From contig JAICQQ010000024.1 in assembly GCA_025937785.1 (NCBI GenBank), positions 1 through 60,971 on the forward strand: a DNA stretch of 60,971 nt, given 5' to 3'. How positions within the stretch are numbered: the first letter of the stretch is position 1; every line of letters starts with the position of its first letter. Below, in pieces: positions 19,575-27,379 of this stretch. The notes under the pieces are model-generated. The model saw nothing but the letters and a program-made list of their open reading frames with translations. It searched no databases and was not told the DNA's origin. Position numbers and translations under genes: made by a program. The stretch comes from Polyangiaceae bacterium (GTDB lineage: Bacteria; Myxococcota_A; Polyangia; Polyangiales; Polyangiaceae).

Positions 19575-20114
19575 TCACTTTTGCCGAGCGTCGAGCGCGT
19601 GCACCAGGCGCTTGGGGGCTTGCGCTCGATAGCTCTCTTCGATCCACGCCTTCAAGAACGCCACCGGAGGCGCGTCCGTAGCGGCGAAGTTGGCGGTGAC
19701 CCAGCCGCTCTTGCCAAGGCCGTACCCCGTGGGTGTCGTGAATGGCAGTCCCAGCGCCTCGTGACAGGACTGCGGTAGCTTGCACGAAATGCTCAGAGGC
19801 ATTTCAGCGTTGAGGTAGGCGAAGGTTTTGTCGCGCACGGCGAGATCGAGGTGCCCGGGCCAAGGGCTTTTCGTGTGCGCTTCGGGAAGCCCCAGCCCAA
19901 ACGCGCGGAGTTCGGTGAGCGCTCGCTGATGGGCGGCGAGCCCGGCACCGGGGCGCTTCGCCTGTGGCCCCGTGGTCGTGGTCGTGGTCTTCCGTGTGTC
20001 CCGTGTCTTCCGTGTCGAAGCGGGTGGTCGCCCGCTCGATCGCTGCGGACGTTGGGCGGTCCGCGCGCTATTCCTGGCCCTGGCGTGGTTGGTCTTTTGC
20101 TTGCGAGCTGCCAT
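19575..20114 (-). CDS. MmcQ/YjbR-family protein
   Basis: 179 aa. The C-terminal 120 residues match the MmcQ/YjbR double-wing fold: LTELRAFGLGLPEAHTKSPW, then PGHLDLAVRDKTFAYLN and TGYGLGKSGWVTANF, ending WIEESYRAQAPKRLV. Members bind DNA or are of unknown function. The first 55 residues are a Lys/Arg/Thr/Ser-rich low-complexity tail (including TTTTTTG) that resembles histone-H1-like extensions found on myxobacterial proteins and could add non-specific nucleic-acid binding. The ATG at 20114 has GAAGG immediately upstream. Confidence 0.87.
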   Translation of the reverse strand: MAARKQKTNHARARNSARTAQRPQRSSGRPPASTRKTRDTRKTTTTTTGPQAKRPGAGLAAHQRALTELRAFGLGLPEAHTKSPWPGHLDLAVRDKTFAYLNAEMPLSISCKLPQSCHEALGLPFTTPTGYGLGKSGWVTANFAATDAPPVAFLKAWIEESYRAQAPKRLVHALDARQK

Positions 20115-20360
20115 CCTTCGTCTCCCGAGCGCAGCGCCCGTTACTGCGCGACACGCTCACCGCCGAGTTTGCCACGAACCCCCACCATCCGGATAACGGG
20201 ATCCATCACAGCTCGCTTCTTCCCGCAGTCCCGTCCTCCCGCCGCTCTCCTGGTCCCCCGTGCTGCTCGTCGCGACGCTGGTGGCAGCCGCCCATGCGGC
20301 TTCTCGCAACACATATCGAGCGAGCGGCTCCCGCACTTTCAGCGCCTTCCGGGCCCGCTT

Positions 20361-20498
20361 CTAGGCCATGAAGCCTGCGCCGTAGTCGCGATCGGCTTCC
20401 AACGCGTTATGCGCTGGACACCTGAGCCCAAGATTCTCAGCCGTATCCGCACCGCCTTTGGCCCAGGGCTGCTGGTGAGACCCGGAGATTTCCGTCAG
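20361..20498 (-). pseudogene. C-terminal remnant of an HNH endonuclease
   Basis: Minus-strand translation gives HQQPWAKGGADTAENLGLRC and then PAHNALEADRDYGAGFMA before a stop. This is the end of the HNH nuclease type common in myxobacteria, where LHHxxPxAxGG precedes NLxLRCxxHNxLxAxxDxG. The first HH is replaced by GSH and no N-terminal part is found upstream, where the response-regulator gene lies in the same orientation. A truncated, non-functional relic is most likely. Confidence 0.65.
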
Positions 20499-20590
20499 GG
20501 ATCCGATCAATGATGAGGTCCAGTCGGTCGGGGCGGTCGGACGGGTCTCTTTACCGCCAAAGTCGCCAACGGCGTTCTTGGCGGCTGCCT

Positions 20591-21271
20591 CTATGGGCCG
20601 GCGGCCAGCACGTAGCCCACGCCGCGCACGGTGCCTATGCATTTGCCCAAGCCGCGCCCTGCTGCGCCCAGTTTTTTCCTCAGGCGCGCGATGTGCACGT
20701 CAACGGTCCGTTCCCCCACCGGCGCGTGCTGACGCCCTACCAGGCTGAGTAGGCTACGGCGTCGTACCACGCGTCCTGCGCGGCGGACGAGGGCGGCGAG
20801 CAAGTCGAATTCGAGCGGGGTGAGGGCGATGCGCTCGGGACCGACGCAGGCGAGGCCGGTCGAGAGATCCAGCAGCAGCGGGCCTGCGCGCAGATCGTCT
20901 CCGGTCACTCGCGAGTGGCGGCGCCGCAAGATCGCGCGCAGGCGCGCCAAGAGTTCGCGCGGACTGACGGGCTTCGAGAGAGAGTCGTCGGCACCGGCGT
21001 CCAACCAATCCGCTCGCACACTGGCCGTGTTGCGAGCCGTGAGCACGATGACTGGCACGTTGCTCTTCTCGCGCAAGCGATGCAAGAGCTCCCGGGGGTC
21101 GAGCGCGGAGGCGTCGACGTTGACGATGCCAGCATCGTAGACGCCGCTGAGCAAGCGGTGCAGGCTAGCAGCGGCTCCGGGCACGTGTTCACAGCTCACG
21201 CCGTTCTTTACGAGGTAGCTCGAGAGGGGCCCCAAGGCTTGGTCCGCGCCGACCACGAGGATTTCGGCCAT
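20591..21271 (-). CDS. OmpR/PhoB-type response regulator with degenerate receiver
   Basis: 226 aa from ATG 21271, which opens directly into the receiver (MAEILVVGADQALGPL). The acidic pocket has GAD in place of the usual DD, and the phosphorylation site reads YDAGIVNVDA: by alignment with DxxxxD of normal receivers, N51 replaces the phospho-Asp, with D53 two residues on. The Thr (VIVLTAR) and Lys (SLSKP, K100) switch residues remain. The C-terminal winged helix is normal (LTPLEFDLLAALVRRAGRVV, then VDVHIARLRKKLG and VRGVGYVL). It probably acts without phosphorylation or responds to another signal. It lies about 300 nt downstream of, and in the same direction as, the Ser/Thr kinase gene. Confidence 0.88.
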   Translation of the reverse strand: MAEILVVGADQALGPLSSYLVKNGVSCEHVPGAAASLHRLLSGVYDAGIVNVDASALDPRELLHRLREKSNVPVIVLTARNTASVRADWLDAGADDSLSKPVSPRELLARLRAILRRRHSRVTGDDLRAGPLLLDLSTGLACVGPERIALTPLEFDLLAALVRRAGRVVRRRSLLSLVGRQHAPVGERTVDVHIARLRKKLGAAGRGLGKCIGTVRGVGYVLAAGP

Positions 21272-21569
21272 CACCGAACCAGGCGGCGTTGCCTGCGCCA
21301 AGTGAGAAGTGGAGGCCGAGAGTACGGTGCCTGCCGTCCGGGCATCTTCGTGGCCGGCACCGGGATGAGGGGCTCCACGCGTTTCGAAGGTCATGTCTGG
21401 TTAGTCCCCGCAAAACTCGAATTGACTTGAACGAAGTGCGCACCGCACAGCTTTGGCTGCGCACCGCCTACAAGACGACGCATCGCCAACGCCTGTGACC
21501 GCCTAGCGCCAAAGGAGTTCCCGTTTTTCGACGGCCGCGGCGGCCAGGGGGCCGATCCTGACCTCGGGA

Positions 21570-22664
21570 TCATCGCCGGCCCTGCCACCACGCCTCGGCG
21601 TCCCGCGCTTCCCAGCTCCCCATCGCTTCGCACTGCTCGAGCGCTCGGACGAGTTCCGCTGCGGACGCGGGCCGCGCTGCCGGGTCCTTGGCCAGGCAAG
21701 TCAAGATCACGCGTTCCAGGTCGGGCGGCACCGGAGCGTGCCGTGACGGTGCTTCTGGCAGGGTGTGCAGGTGGTGGGCGCAGACTTCGATGGTATTGCG
21801 CCCGCTGAACGGAGTCTTGCCGGTCATCAGGAAGTACGCCACGGCTCCCACACCATAGATGTCCGCTCGGGCGTCCACCCGTTCCGGAGTGCTGATGGCC
21901 TCGGGCGATAAGAATAACGGGGTGCCCAAGAGCACATGGGCAGCGCTCACGGAAGGATCGCTCGCGTGAGTGACTTCGCGCACCAGACCGAAGTCGAGCA
22001 GCTTCACCAGGTCTGGTGGGTGGGCGTGCGCGCAGACGTACACGTTGGCTGGCTTGATATCGCGATGCACGAGGCCGCGCTCGTGAGCTGCAGCGAGCGC
22101 CGCGCCGAGTTGGCGCAAGATGTGGATCACGCGCCCCGCCGGCAGCGGACCGTGGCGGGTGACCAGCTCTTCCAGCGTGAGACCGTCGAGGAGCTCCATC
22201 GCGTAATACGAGATGCCTTCTTCCGTACGGCCTTGGTCGTAGATGGTGACGGTGTTCGGGTGGCGCAGACCAGCTGCCAATCGCCCCTCGCGTTCGAATC
22301 GTTGCTGGCGTGCGTGGGTGCATTCGCCCGCTAGCAGTTTTACGGCGAGCGGCGTGGACGAACCGGTGCGTCGCGCGCGATACACGACACCCTGACCGCC
22401 TTCGCCGATCTTGCTCTCGAGTGCATAAGGCCCCAGGCGCCGGGCCGACGGCAGGCGCGCGCGGTGACGAACACCGAGCGACCACGAGACGCTGGACCAC
22501 AACCTGCGCGTGAAGGCGCCGGCGGGCGCGAGTCCGCCCGGCCAGCGCTGGGCAGCTCGAAACAGCGTCAGCGCCCCGACCCCGGCGAGGCCCAAGCACA
22601 CGATGAACGCGCCAAGCTCGCTGGGCGCGAGCGTCAAGGCGGCGAAGGTGGGGGCGGGGGTCAT
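21570..22664 (-). CDS. Membrane-anchored Ser/Thr protein kinase
   Basis: 364 aa. An N-terminal membrane helix (about 16-37, ELGAFIVCLGLAGVGALTLF) precedes a complete Hanks-type kinase domain (about 78-350): glycine loop IGEGGQGVVYRA, catalytic Lys K109 (LAVKLLAG), HRDIKPANV (D202, K204, N207), DFG (D224) and the GTPLFLSPEA activation segment. The order, helix first and kinase after, is the reverse of the usual PknB layout and leaves almost nothing outside the membrane, so it is not an obvious extracellular sensor. The 298-nt gap to the response-regulator gene (21272-21569) holds no recognisable gene. Confidence 0.93.
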   Translation of the reverse strand: MTPAPTFAALTLAPSELGAFIVCLGLAGVGALTLFRAAQRWPGGLAPAGAFTRRLWSSVSWSLGVRHRARLPSARRLGPYALESKIGEGGQGVVYRARRTGSSTPLAVKLLAGECTHARQQRFEREGRLAAGLRHPNTVTIYDQGRTEEGISYYAMELLDGLTLEELVTRHGPLPAGRVIHILRQLGAALAAAHERGLVHRDIKPANVYVCAHAHPPDLVKLLDFGLVREVTHASDPSVSAAHVLLGTPLFLSPEAISTPERVDARADIYGVGAVAYFLMTGKTPFSGRNTIEVCAHHLHTLPEAPSRHAPVPPDLERVILTCLAKDPAARPASAAELVRALEQCEAMGSWEARDAEAWWQGRR

Positions 22665-23032
22665 GAGGCAACATCCGGTGGGCTCGCCCGCGTTGGGCGG
22701 CTACCAACACGTCGATCCACGGACCCCGAAATCGACATGCCCCGGCTCTTTTTTTTTCGAGGGCGCGTAACCACGTGAAACTCAAAGCAACCTACGCGCA
22801 CGATCGGGGGCTGTGCGGGCCGCTGCGGCTGGTCGGGTGGGCACGCGCGCTGACCGTACCCATGAGCCGATGCGTCTGAATCCAGTGCCGCACGTCCAGG
22901 ATTGTGCTGCCGGCGGCATGCCGGACTTGTGATCCGTCTCGCTCGTCTCGTTGCACACGGGTCGCCCGACCCAGAGCGATCCCGGACCTCGGGCGGTGGT
23001 TCTGTCCGAGGGTGCGTGGTACCTTCAACCCA
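22665..23032. other. Divergent intergenic region, kinase / SpoIIAA-like gene
   Basis: No gene supported. A run of nine T residues (22748-22756) lies about 85 bp from the kinase start. The promoters of both flanking genes must be here, but no confident boxes were recognised. Confidence 0.45.
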
Positions 23033-23440
23033 ATGTTACGTGAGGGGGGCCATGAGCGCGCCCAGGTATTTCTCGATGCCTGCGGGATCTTCCGGGTCAA
23101 TTACCCGCACGGTAGTCGAATCGAGCTAGACGACGTGTTGTGGATCCGCGCCCGCCACCAGCAAGCTGCGGGCGTGAGGAAGATCCCGGTGCTGGTGGAC
23201 GCACGCAGCGTGCGATCGATGAGTTTGACGGCGCGACGCGCGGCGGCCGGGCCCGAGATCGCGCGTATCACCTCGCGCCTGGTCGTGCCCGTGGACGGAC
23301 CCATATCGGCCGTCATCGGTAACTTCTTCATGCGGGTCGCCAAGCCGCCCTATCCGACGCGTCTGTTCACGGAGGTCGACGCGGCGGAAGCGTGGTTGCT
23401 CGAGTCGCACCCGACGTCGACTGCTAGCGCCCAGGCATGA
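23033..23440 (+). CDS. SpoIIAA/STAS-like protein, coupled to histidine kinase
   Basis: 135 aa from ATG 23033. The body reads YPHGSRIELDDVLWIRARHQ, KIPVLVDARSVRSMSLTARR and then VVPVDGPISAVIGNFFMRVA with PYPTRLFTEVDAAEAWL, which matches the short SpoIIAA/STAS-like proteins found next to sensor kinases in Proteobacteria and myxobacteria. Members have no catalytic motif and are thought to act through protein contacts. Its stop overlaps the start of the hybrid kinase by 4 nt (ATGA), a strong hint that the two act together. Confidence 0.75.
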   Translation: MLREGGHERAQVFLDACGIFRVNYPHGSRIELDDVLWIRARHQQAAGVRKIPVLVDARSVRSMSLTARRAAAGPEIARITSRLVVPVDGPISAVIGNFFMRVAKPPYPTRLFTEVDAAEAWLLESHPTSTASAQA

Positions 23441-25116
23441 TTTCCAAGCAGGGCTCGGAACTCGTGCTGGAGCTCTTGGCACGGATCGCCGCGGGCGAGG
23501 CGGGCGTCGGAGCCGAGCCAACGGGAGATGACGAGACGCTGGACGCGGTCGTGGTGGGGCTCGGCATGTTGTCCGAGGAGCTGGATGCCGAGCGCGTGAA
23601 GCGCGCCGAGGCCGAGGCGTTACTCATCGATGAGCGAGATGCTTACCGGCGATCACCGGGTCTTTTGTGCTCGATCGATGCGCGTACCCTGCGCATTCTG
23701 AAATGCAACGAGACGCTGGCCGACGCCGTGGGGTTCGAGGCGAGCGAACTGGTCGGCAAATCGGTGGGCGTGTTGTTCGACGGCGAACGGCGGTCGTTCG
23801 CCGAAGGCGTGCTGCGAGCGGCAGCGGCTGGGCGCGCCGATGCGGTGCCGGAGCTCGTGATGCGCGGGGCGCGTGGCGACGACCTGCGGGTGAGCACGAC
23901 CATGACCCTGAGCCACGAGCCAACGCCACGCCTGCGTATCGTGTGGACCGACGTGACGAAGGAACGGCGGCTGGAAGCCCAGCTGATCCAGGCTCAGAAG
24001 ATGCAAGCCGTGGGCAGGCTTTCGGGCGGCGTGGCGCACGACTTCAACAACATTCTGGGCATCATCATGGCCTCGGTGTCGTTCTTGAAAGCCGATGGTA
24101 AGAACAGCCCTACGTTCGAGCAAGACCTCGAGCTGATCGAGCAGGCGACGAAGCGTGGAGCCGATCTGACCATGCAGCTGCTCACGTTCGCGCGACAACA
24201 GGTCGCTCGATCGCAGCGCGTCGAGCTTGGCGCGTTGGTGCGGGAAGCCGACCGCATGCTGCGGCGCTTGATCGGCGAATCGATCAGTTTTTCCATCGAC
24301 GTCCCCGACGTGAGCCTGAACGTGTTGGTCGACCCTTCGCAATTGATGCAGGTCCTCTTGAACCTCGTGGTGAACGCGCGTGACGCGGTGCAGGGTCACG
24401 GCCGAATTACCGTTGGCGTCGAGCACCGCCGGTTCGATGCTGACAGCGCTTCGGAGCTGGAGCTCGAGCCAGGGGAGTACGCGGTGCTCAGCGTGACCGA
24501 CAACGGGCCCGGAATGTCGCCCGAGGTACTCGCTCAGGCCTTCGACCCCTTTTTCACGACCAAGGCCTCGGGCGAAGGTACCGGTCTCGGTCTCTCGGTG
24601 TGCTACGGGATCGTGCGACAAGCCGGCGGGCAGATCCAGCTGTCCTGCGACCCGGGTGGAGGGACCACCGTGACCGTGGCCTTACCGCTGGACCAAGAGC
24701 TCGTGGCCGCTACACACGAATCCTTCGCCGCCGATGCGGCGCGCACCGGGCACGAGCTGGTGCTGCTGGTCGAAGACGATGCCACTCTGCGCCAGCTCAC
24801 CGCGCGTTTGCTGGAAAGATCGGGGTACCGCGTGCTCTCGGCGGAGAACGGTGCGGATGCGCTGGAGCTGATGACGCATCACGAGGCGGTGGATCTGATC
24901 GTTACCGATGCTGTTCTGCCCAAACTCGACGGACGTGCACTGGTCGAGGAGCTATTCCGGAAGAAGCAAGCCCAGGCAGCCCTCTACCTTTCGGGCTACA
25001 CGGCGACGCCGAGTGTTCAACATGGTGCGCAAGAAGACGGCGTCCATTTCCTGGCCAAGCCGTTCACCCCAGACCAGTTGCTCAGCGCCGTGCGGCGCAG
25101 CATGGGTGAGGGCTGA
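23437..25116 (+). CDS. Hybrid sensor histidine kinase with PAS and C-terminal receiver
   Basis: 559 aa, soluble (no membrane helix). Order: N-terminal helix (about 1-68), PAS domain (about 72-175, SPGLLCSIDARTLRILKCNE), HisKA with phospho-acceptor H201 (SGGVAHDFNNILG), HATPase with N-box NLVVNARDAV, G1 DNGPGM, F-box FDPFFTTK and G2 GTGLGLS, and a receiver (about 438-555) with EDD and phospho-Asp D491 (LIVTDAVLPKLDG). The HDFNNILG H-box is the class often seen in hybrid kinases that phosphorylate in cis. The ATG overlaps the stop of the SpoIIAA-like gene. No output regulator is adjacent on this strand. Confidence 0.94.
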   Translation: MISKQGSELVLELLARIAAGEAGVGAEPTGDDETLDAVVVGLGMLSEELDAERVKRAEAEALLIDERDAYRRSPGLLCSIDARTLRILKCNETLADAVGFEASELVGKSVGVLFDGERRSFAEGVLRAAAAGRADAVPELVMRGARGDDLRVSTTMTLSHEPTPRLRIVWTDVTKERRLEAQLIQAQKMQAVGRLSGGVAHDFNNILGIIMASVSFLKADGKNSPTFEQDLELIEQATKRGADLTMQLLTFARQQVARSQRVELGALVREADRMLRRLIGESISFSIDVPDVSLNVLVDPSQLMQVLLNLVVNARDAVQGHGRITVGVEHRRFDADSASELELEPGEYAVLSVTDNGPGMSPEVLAQAFDPFFTTKASGEGTGLGLSVCYGIVRQAGGQIQLSCDPGGGTTVTVALPLDQELVAATHESFAADAARTGHELVLLVEDDATLRQLTARLLERSGYRVLSAENGADALELMTHHEAVDLIVTDAVLPKLDGRALVEELFRKKQAQAALYLSGYTATPSVQHGAQEDGVHFLAKPFTPDQLLSAVRRSMGEG

Positions 25117-25131
25117 GCGCTGACGCCCCGC

Positions 25132-26238
25132 TTAGCAGCTAGGCAGGGTGCCGGGGCAGTCACAGCGATCGTCGACGATCGACAGATTGTCCTTGTTGTG
25201 GATGACACAGTTTTCTTCGTTCAGCTCTTCGGCAGGCGGCTCGCTCGAACAGGCGATGAAGCCCGACTTGACCGAGGTGCCCGCACAGGTGAGGCCGGCT
25301 TTGATGAAGACACGCCGCGTCGTCTCCAAGGCAACACATGCGCTCGGGTCCATGCCGATATCGGTGAACACGATGTCGCACCCGACCACGTAAGGGGCTT
25401 CCTCGGGGCAGCGCACGACCATGCAATCGCCCGCTTCGAGCTCCACTTCGACGATCTCGGGGCCGGAGCCGCTACCGCCCGTGCTGGTCTCCCCGCCGCT
25501 GCCGCCGGTGGACTCGGTGCCGCCGCCGCCCGAGGTACCGCCGCTGCCGCCGCTGCCAGACGTACCGCCGCTACCGCCGGTGCCGGACGTACCGCCAGCG
25601 CTTTCAGTGCCCCCGCTGCCCGAGGTGCCGCCGCTGCCACCACTGCCGCCGCCGCCCGAGGTACCGCCGCTGCCGCCGGTGCCAGACGTACCGCCAGCAC
25701 TTTCAGTGCCACCGCTGCCCCCAGCGCCGCCGCTGCCCGAGGTACCGCCGCTGCCGCCGCTGCCGGACGTACCGCCGCTGCTCTCGGTGCCCCCGCTACC
25801 GCTGCCCCCAGCGCCACCGCTGCTGGCGGTACCGCCGGTGCTCGACTCGGAGCCACCGGCTCCCCCTGGACTCGAACCGCCACCGGCTCCGCTGCTTCCG
25901 CCCGAGGCGTCGGTGCTGCTCGCCGTGCCGCCTGCGTCGCTGCCGCTGCCGCCCGCGTTCGAGCCGCCGTTGCCCGTGCCGCCACCGCTCACCGAACTCG
26001 CGCTGGCGGTGCCATCACCACCGCCGCCGGAGCTGGTGTTTGCGGTGCCTGCCGTGCCGCCGCTGGCACCCGATCCGTCGCCGGTGGCGCTAGTGGAGGT
26101 GACCGGAGTAGCAGCGTCGGTAGTCGCGCCGTCACTGGCGTCGTCGAAGAGACTGCCCTGATCTTCCGCGGAGCAGGCGACAGTGCTGGCGAAGGCGCAG
26201 AAGAACAGCGAACCGAGAGTTTGTGCACGCGACCACAT
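25132..26238 (-). CDS. Lipoprotein with long Gly/Ser/Thr repeat stalk and Cys-rich head
   Basis: 368 aa from ATG 26238, which gives a signal peptide ending TVACS (lipobox). Residues about 40-250 are an almost pure GGTSGSGG/GGTESAGG repeat stalk, and the DNA of 25490-26060 is correspondingly repetitive. The last 110 residues form a compact cysteine-rich head: EAGDCMVVRCPEEAPYVVGC, then DIGMDPSACVAL, LTCAGTSVKSGFIACSS and DRCDCPGTLPSC. I do not recognise the head as a named family. Its location at the tip of a flexible stalk suggests an adhesive or binding surface protein; function unknown. Confidence 0.75.
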   Translation of the reverse strand: MWSRAQTLGSLFFCAFASTVACSAEDQGSLFDDASDGATTDAATPVTSTSATGDGSGASGGTAGTANTSSGGGGDGTASASSVSGGGTGNGGSNAGGSGSDAGGTASSTDASGGSSGAGGGSSPGGAGGSESSTGGTASSGGAGGSGSGGTESSGGTSGSGGSGGTSGSGGAGGSGGTESAGGTSGTGGSGGTSGGGGSGGSGGTSGSGGTESAGGTSGTGGSGGTSGSGGSGGTSGGGGTESTGGSGGETSTGGSGSGPEIVEVELEAGDCMVVRCPEEAPYVVGCDIVFTDIGMDPSACVALETTRRVFIKAGLTCAGTSVKSGFIACSSEPPAEELNEENCVIHNKDNLSIVDDRCDCPGTLPSC

Positions 26239-26461
26239 GTCTGACGAACTGTGCCACAAGCGTCGCCGGATGCATCGGGCCTAGCGACTCTGGCGGTGTG
26301 ATTTGCACCCACGACGCGAGCGCCCGGCGCGAGACGGTCAGACAGCGTGCGCCTGAAAGAATTCGATCCCGCTGTCCCTGCTAGGGGGGTGGAGCGTTTC
26401 TCTCGAGAATTTTTCGCGTCCCACTCTGTGGTTCCTCCGTGTCGGATGTATGCGTGCTTGC

Positions 26462-27157
26462 TCACTCGCGGCGCTGATCGGCGGGCACGAGCCGGTAGCC
26501 CACGCCGGGCACGGTCAATAGGCGTTTGGGTTGGGCGGGTTCGTCTTCGATCTTGCGGCGCAGCTGCTTCATGTACACGCGGAGATACTGCACTTCGTTC
26601 ACGCGTTCGGGGCCCCACACCGTGCTGAGCAGGCGTTCGCGCGTGACGACGCGACCGCGGGCCTCCGCCAAGACTTGCAGTAGCTTGAATTCCAGTGGAG
26701 TCAGCGAAACAGACTGATCGGCGCAGGTGACGGCGCGTGCGTATACGTCCAGCTCGAGATCTCCGACGCGGAGTTCGTCCCTGGCGGCTTGCGGTGCTCG
26801 CCGCAACCTGGCGCGGAGGCGCGCCATCAATTCGCCCTCGCGAAACGGCTTGGTGACGTAGTCGTCGGCCCCAGCGTCCAGCGCGCGAATCTGCTGTTGC
26901 TCTTCGGCACGCGCCGAGAGCACGATGATGGGCACGCGATGGTCCCGATGCGCGGCGGTGACGATGTCGATACCATCCATGTCCGGCAGTCCCAGATCCA
27001 CGATCATGGCGTCGGGTCTCCCTGCGCGCAGCCGATCCAATGCTTGTTGGCCGGTCTCGGCCTGTGCCACCAAGTAGCCACGACCGTGCAGCATCAATGT
27101 GAGCACACGACGCATCACCGCCTCGTCCTCGACCACCAGGATCAACCGCTCGGTCAC
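26462..27157 (-). CDS. kdpE: KdpE-like response regulator
   Basis: 231 aa. The GTG at 27157 is chosen because VTERLILVVEDE is the exact start of the receiver and the reading frame upstream is antisense to the pectate lyase gene. Receiver: acidic pair ED (10-11), phospho-Asp D54 (AMIVDLGLPDMDG), LSAR and DDYVTKPF. The DNA-binding domain has LTPLEFKLLQVLAEARGRVV and YLRVYMKQLRRKIEDEP with the ending RLLTVPGVGYRL, closely following KdpE, the regulator of the high-affinity K+ pump. No kdpD or kdpFABC genes are adjacent, so the KdpE name is by similarity only. Transcribed divergently from the pectate lyase gene, with 222 bp between them. Confidence 0.85.
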   Translation of the reverse strand: MTERLILVVEDEAVMRRVLTLMLHGRGYLVAQAETGQQALDRLRAGRPDAMIVDLGLPDMDGIDIVTAAHRDHRVPIIVLSARAEEQQQIRALDAGADDYVTKPFREGELMARLRARLRRAPQAARDELRVGDLELDVYARAVTCADQSVSLTPLEFKLLQVLAEARGRVVTRERLLSTVWGPERVNEVQYLRVYMKQLRRKIEDEPAQPKRLLTVPGVGYRLVPADQRRE

Positions 27158-27379
27158 GGCACGCTCATGGACGCGCTCGATAGCACCACAGGATCGTCGG
27201 GCAAAGGCCACGACCGCGTGGCTACTCCCCGCCGGGCGTGGCTGACGACCCCTCGGAACCGCTCGGACGCGCCGCCAGCGCTGCCGCTCAGGGCCCCGGG
27301 CAGCCCCTTCTAACCCATCAGAATCATTCCGGTCGGTAGCTTTCGTGATCGTTCTGCCCAGCTCCGGCATTGGTGGGGC

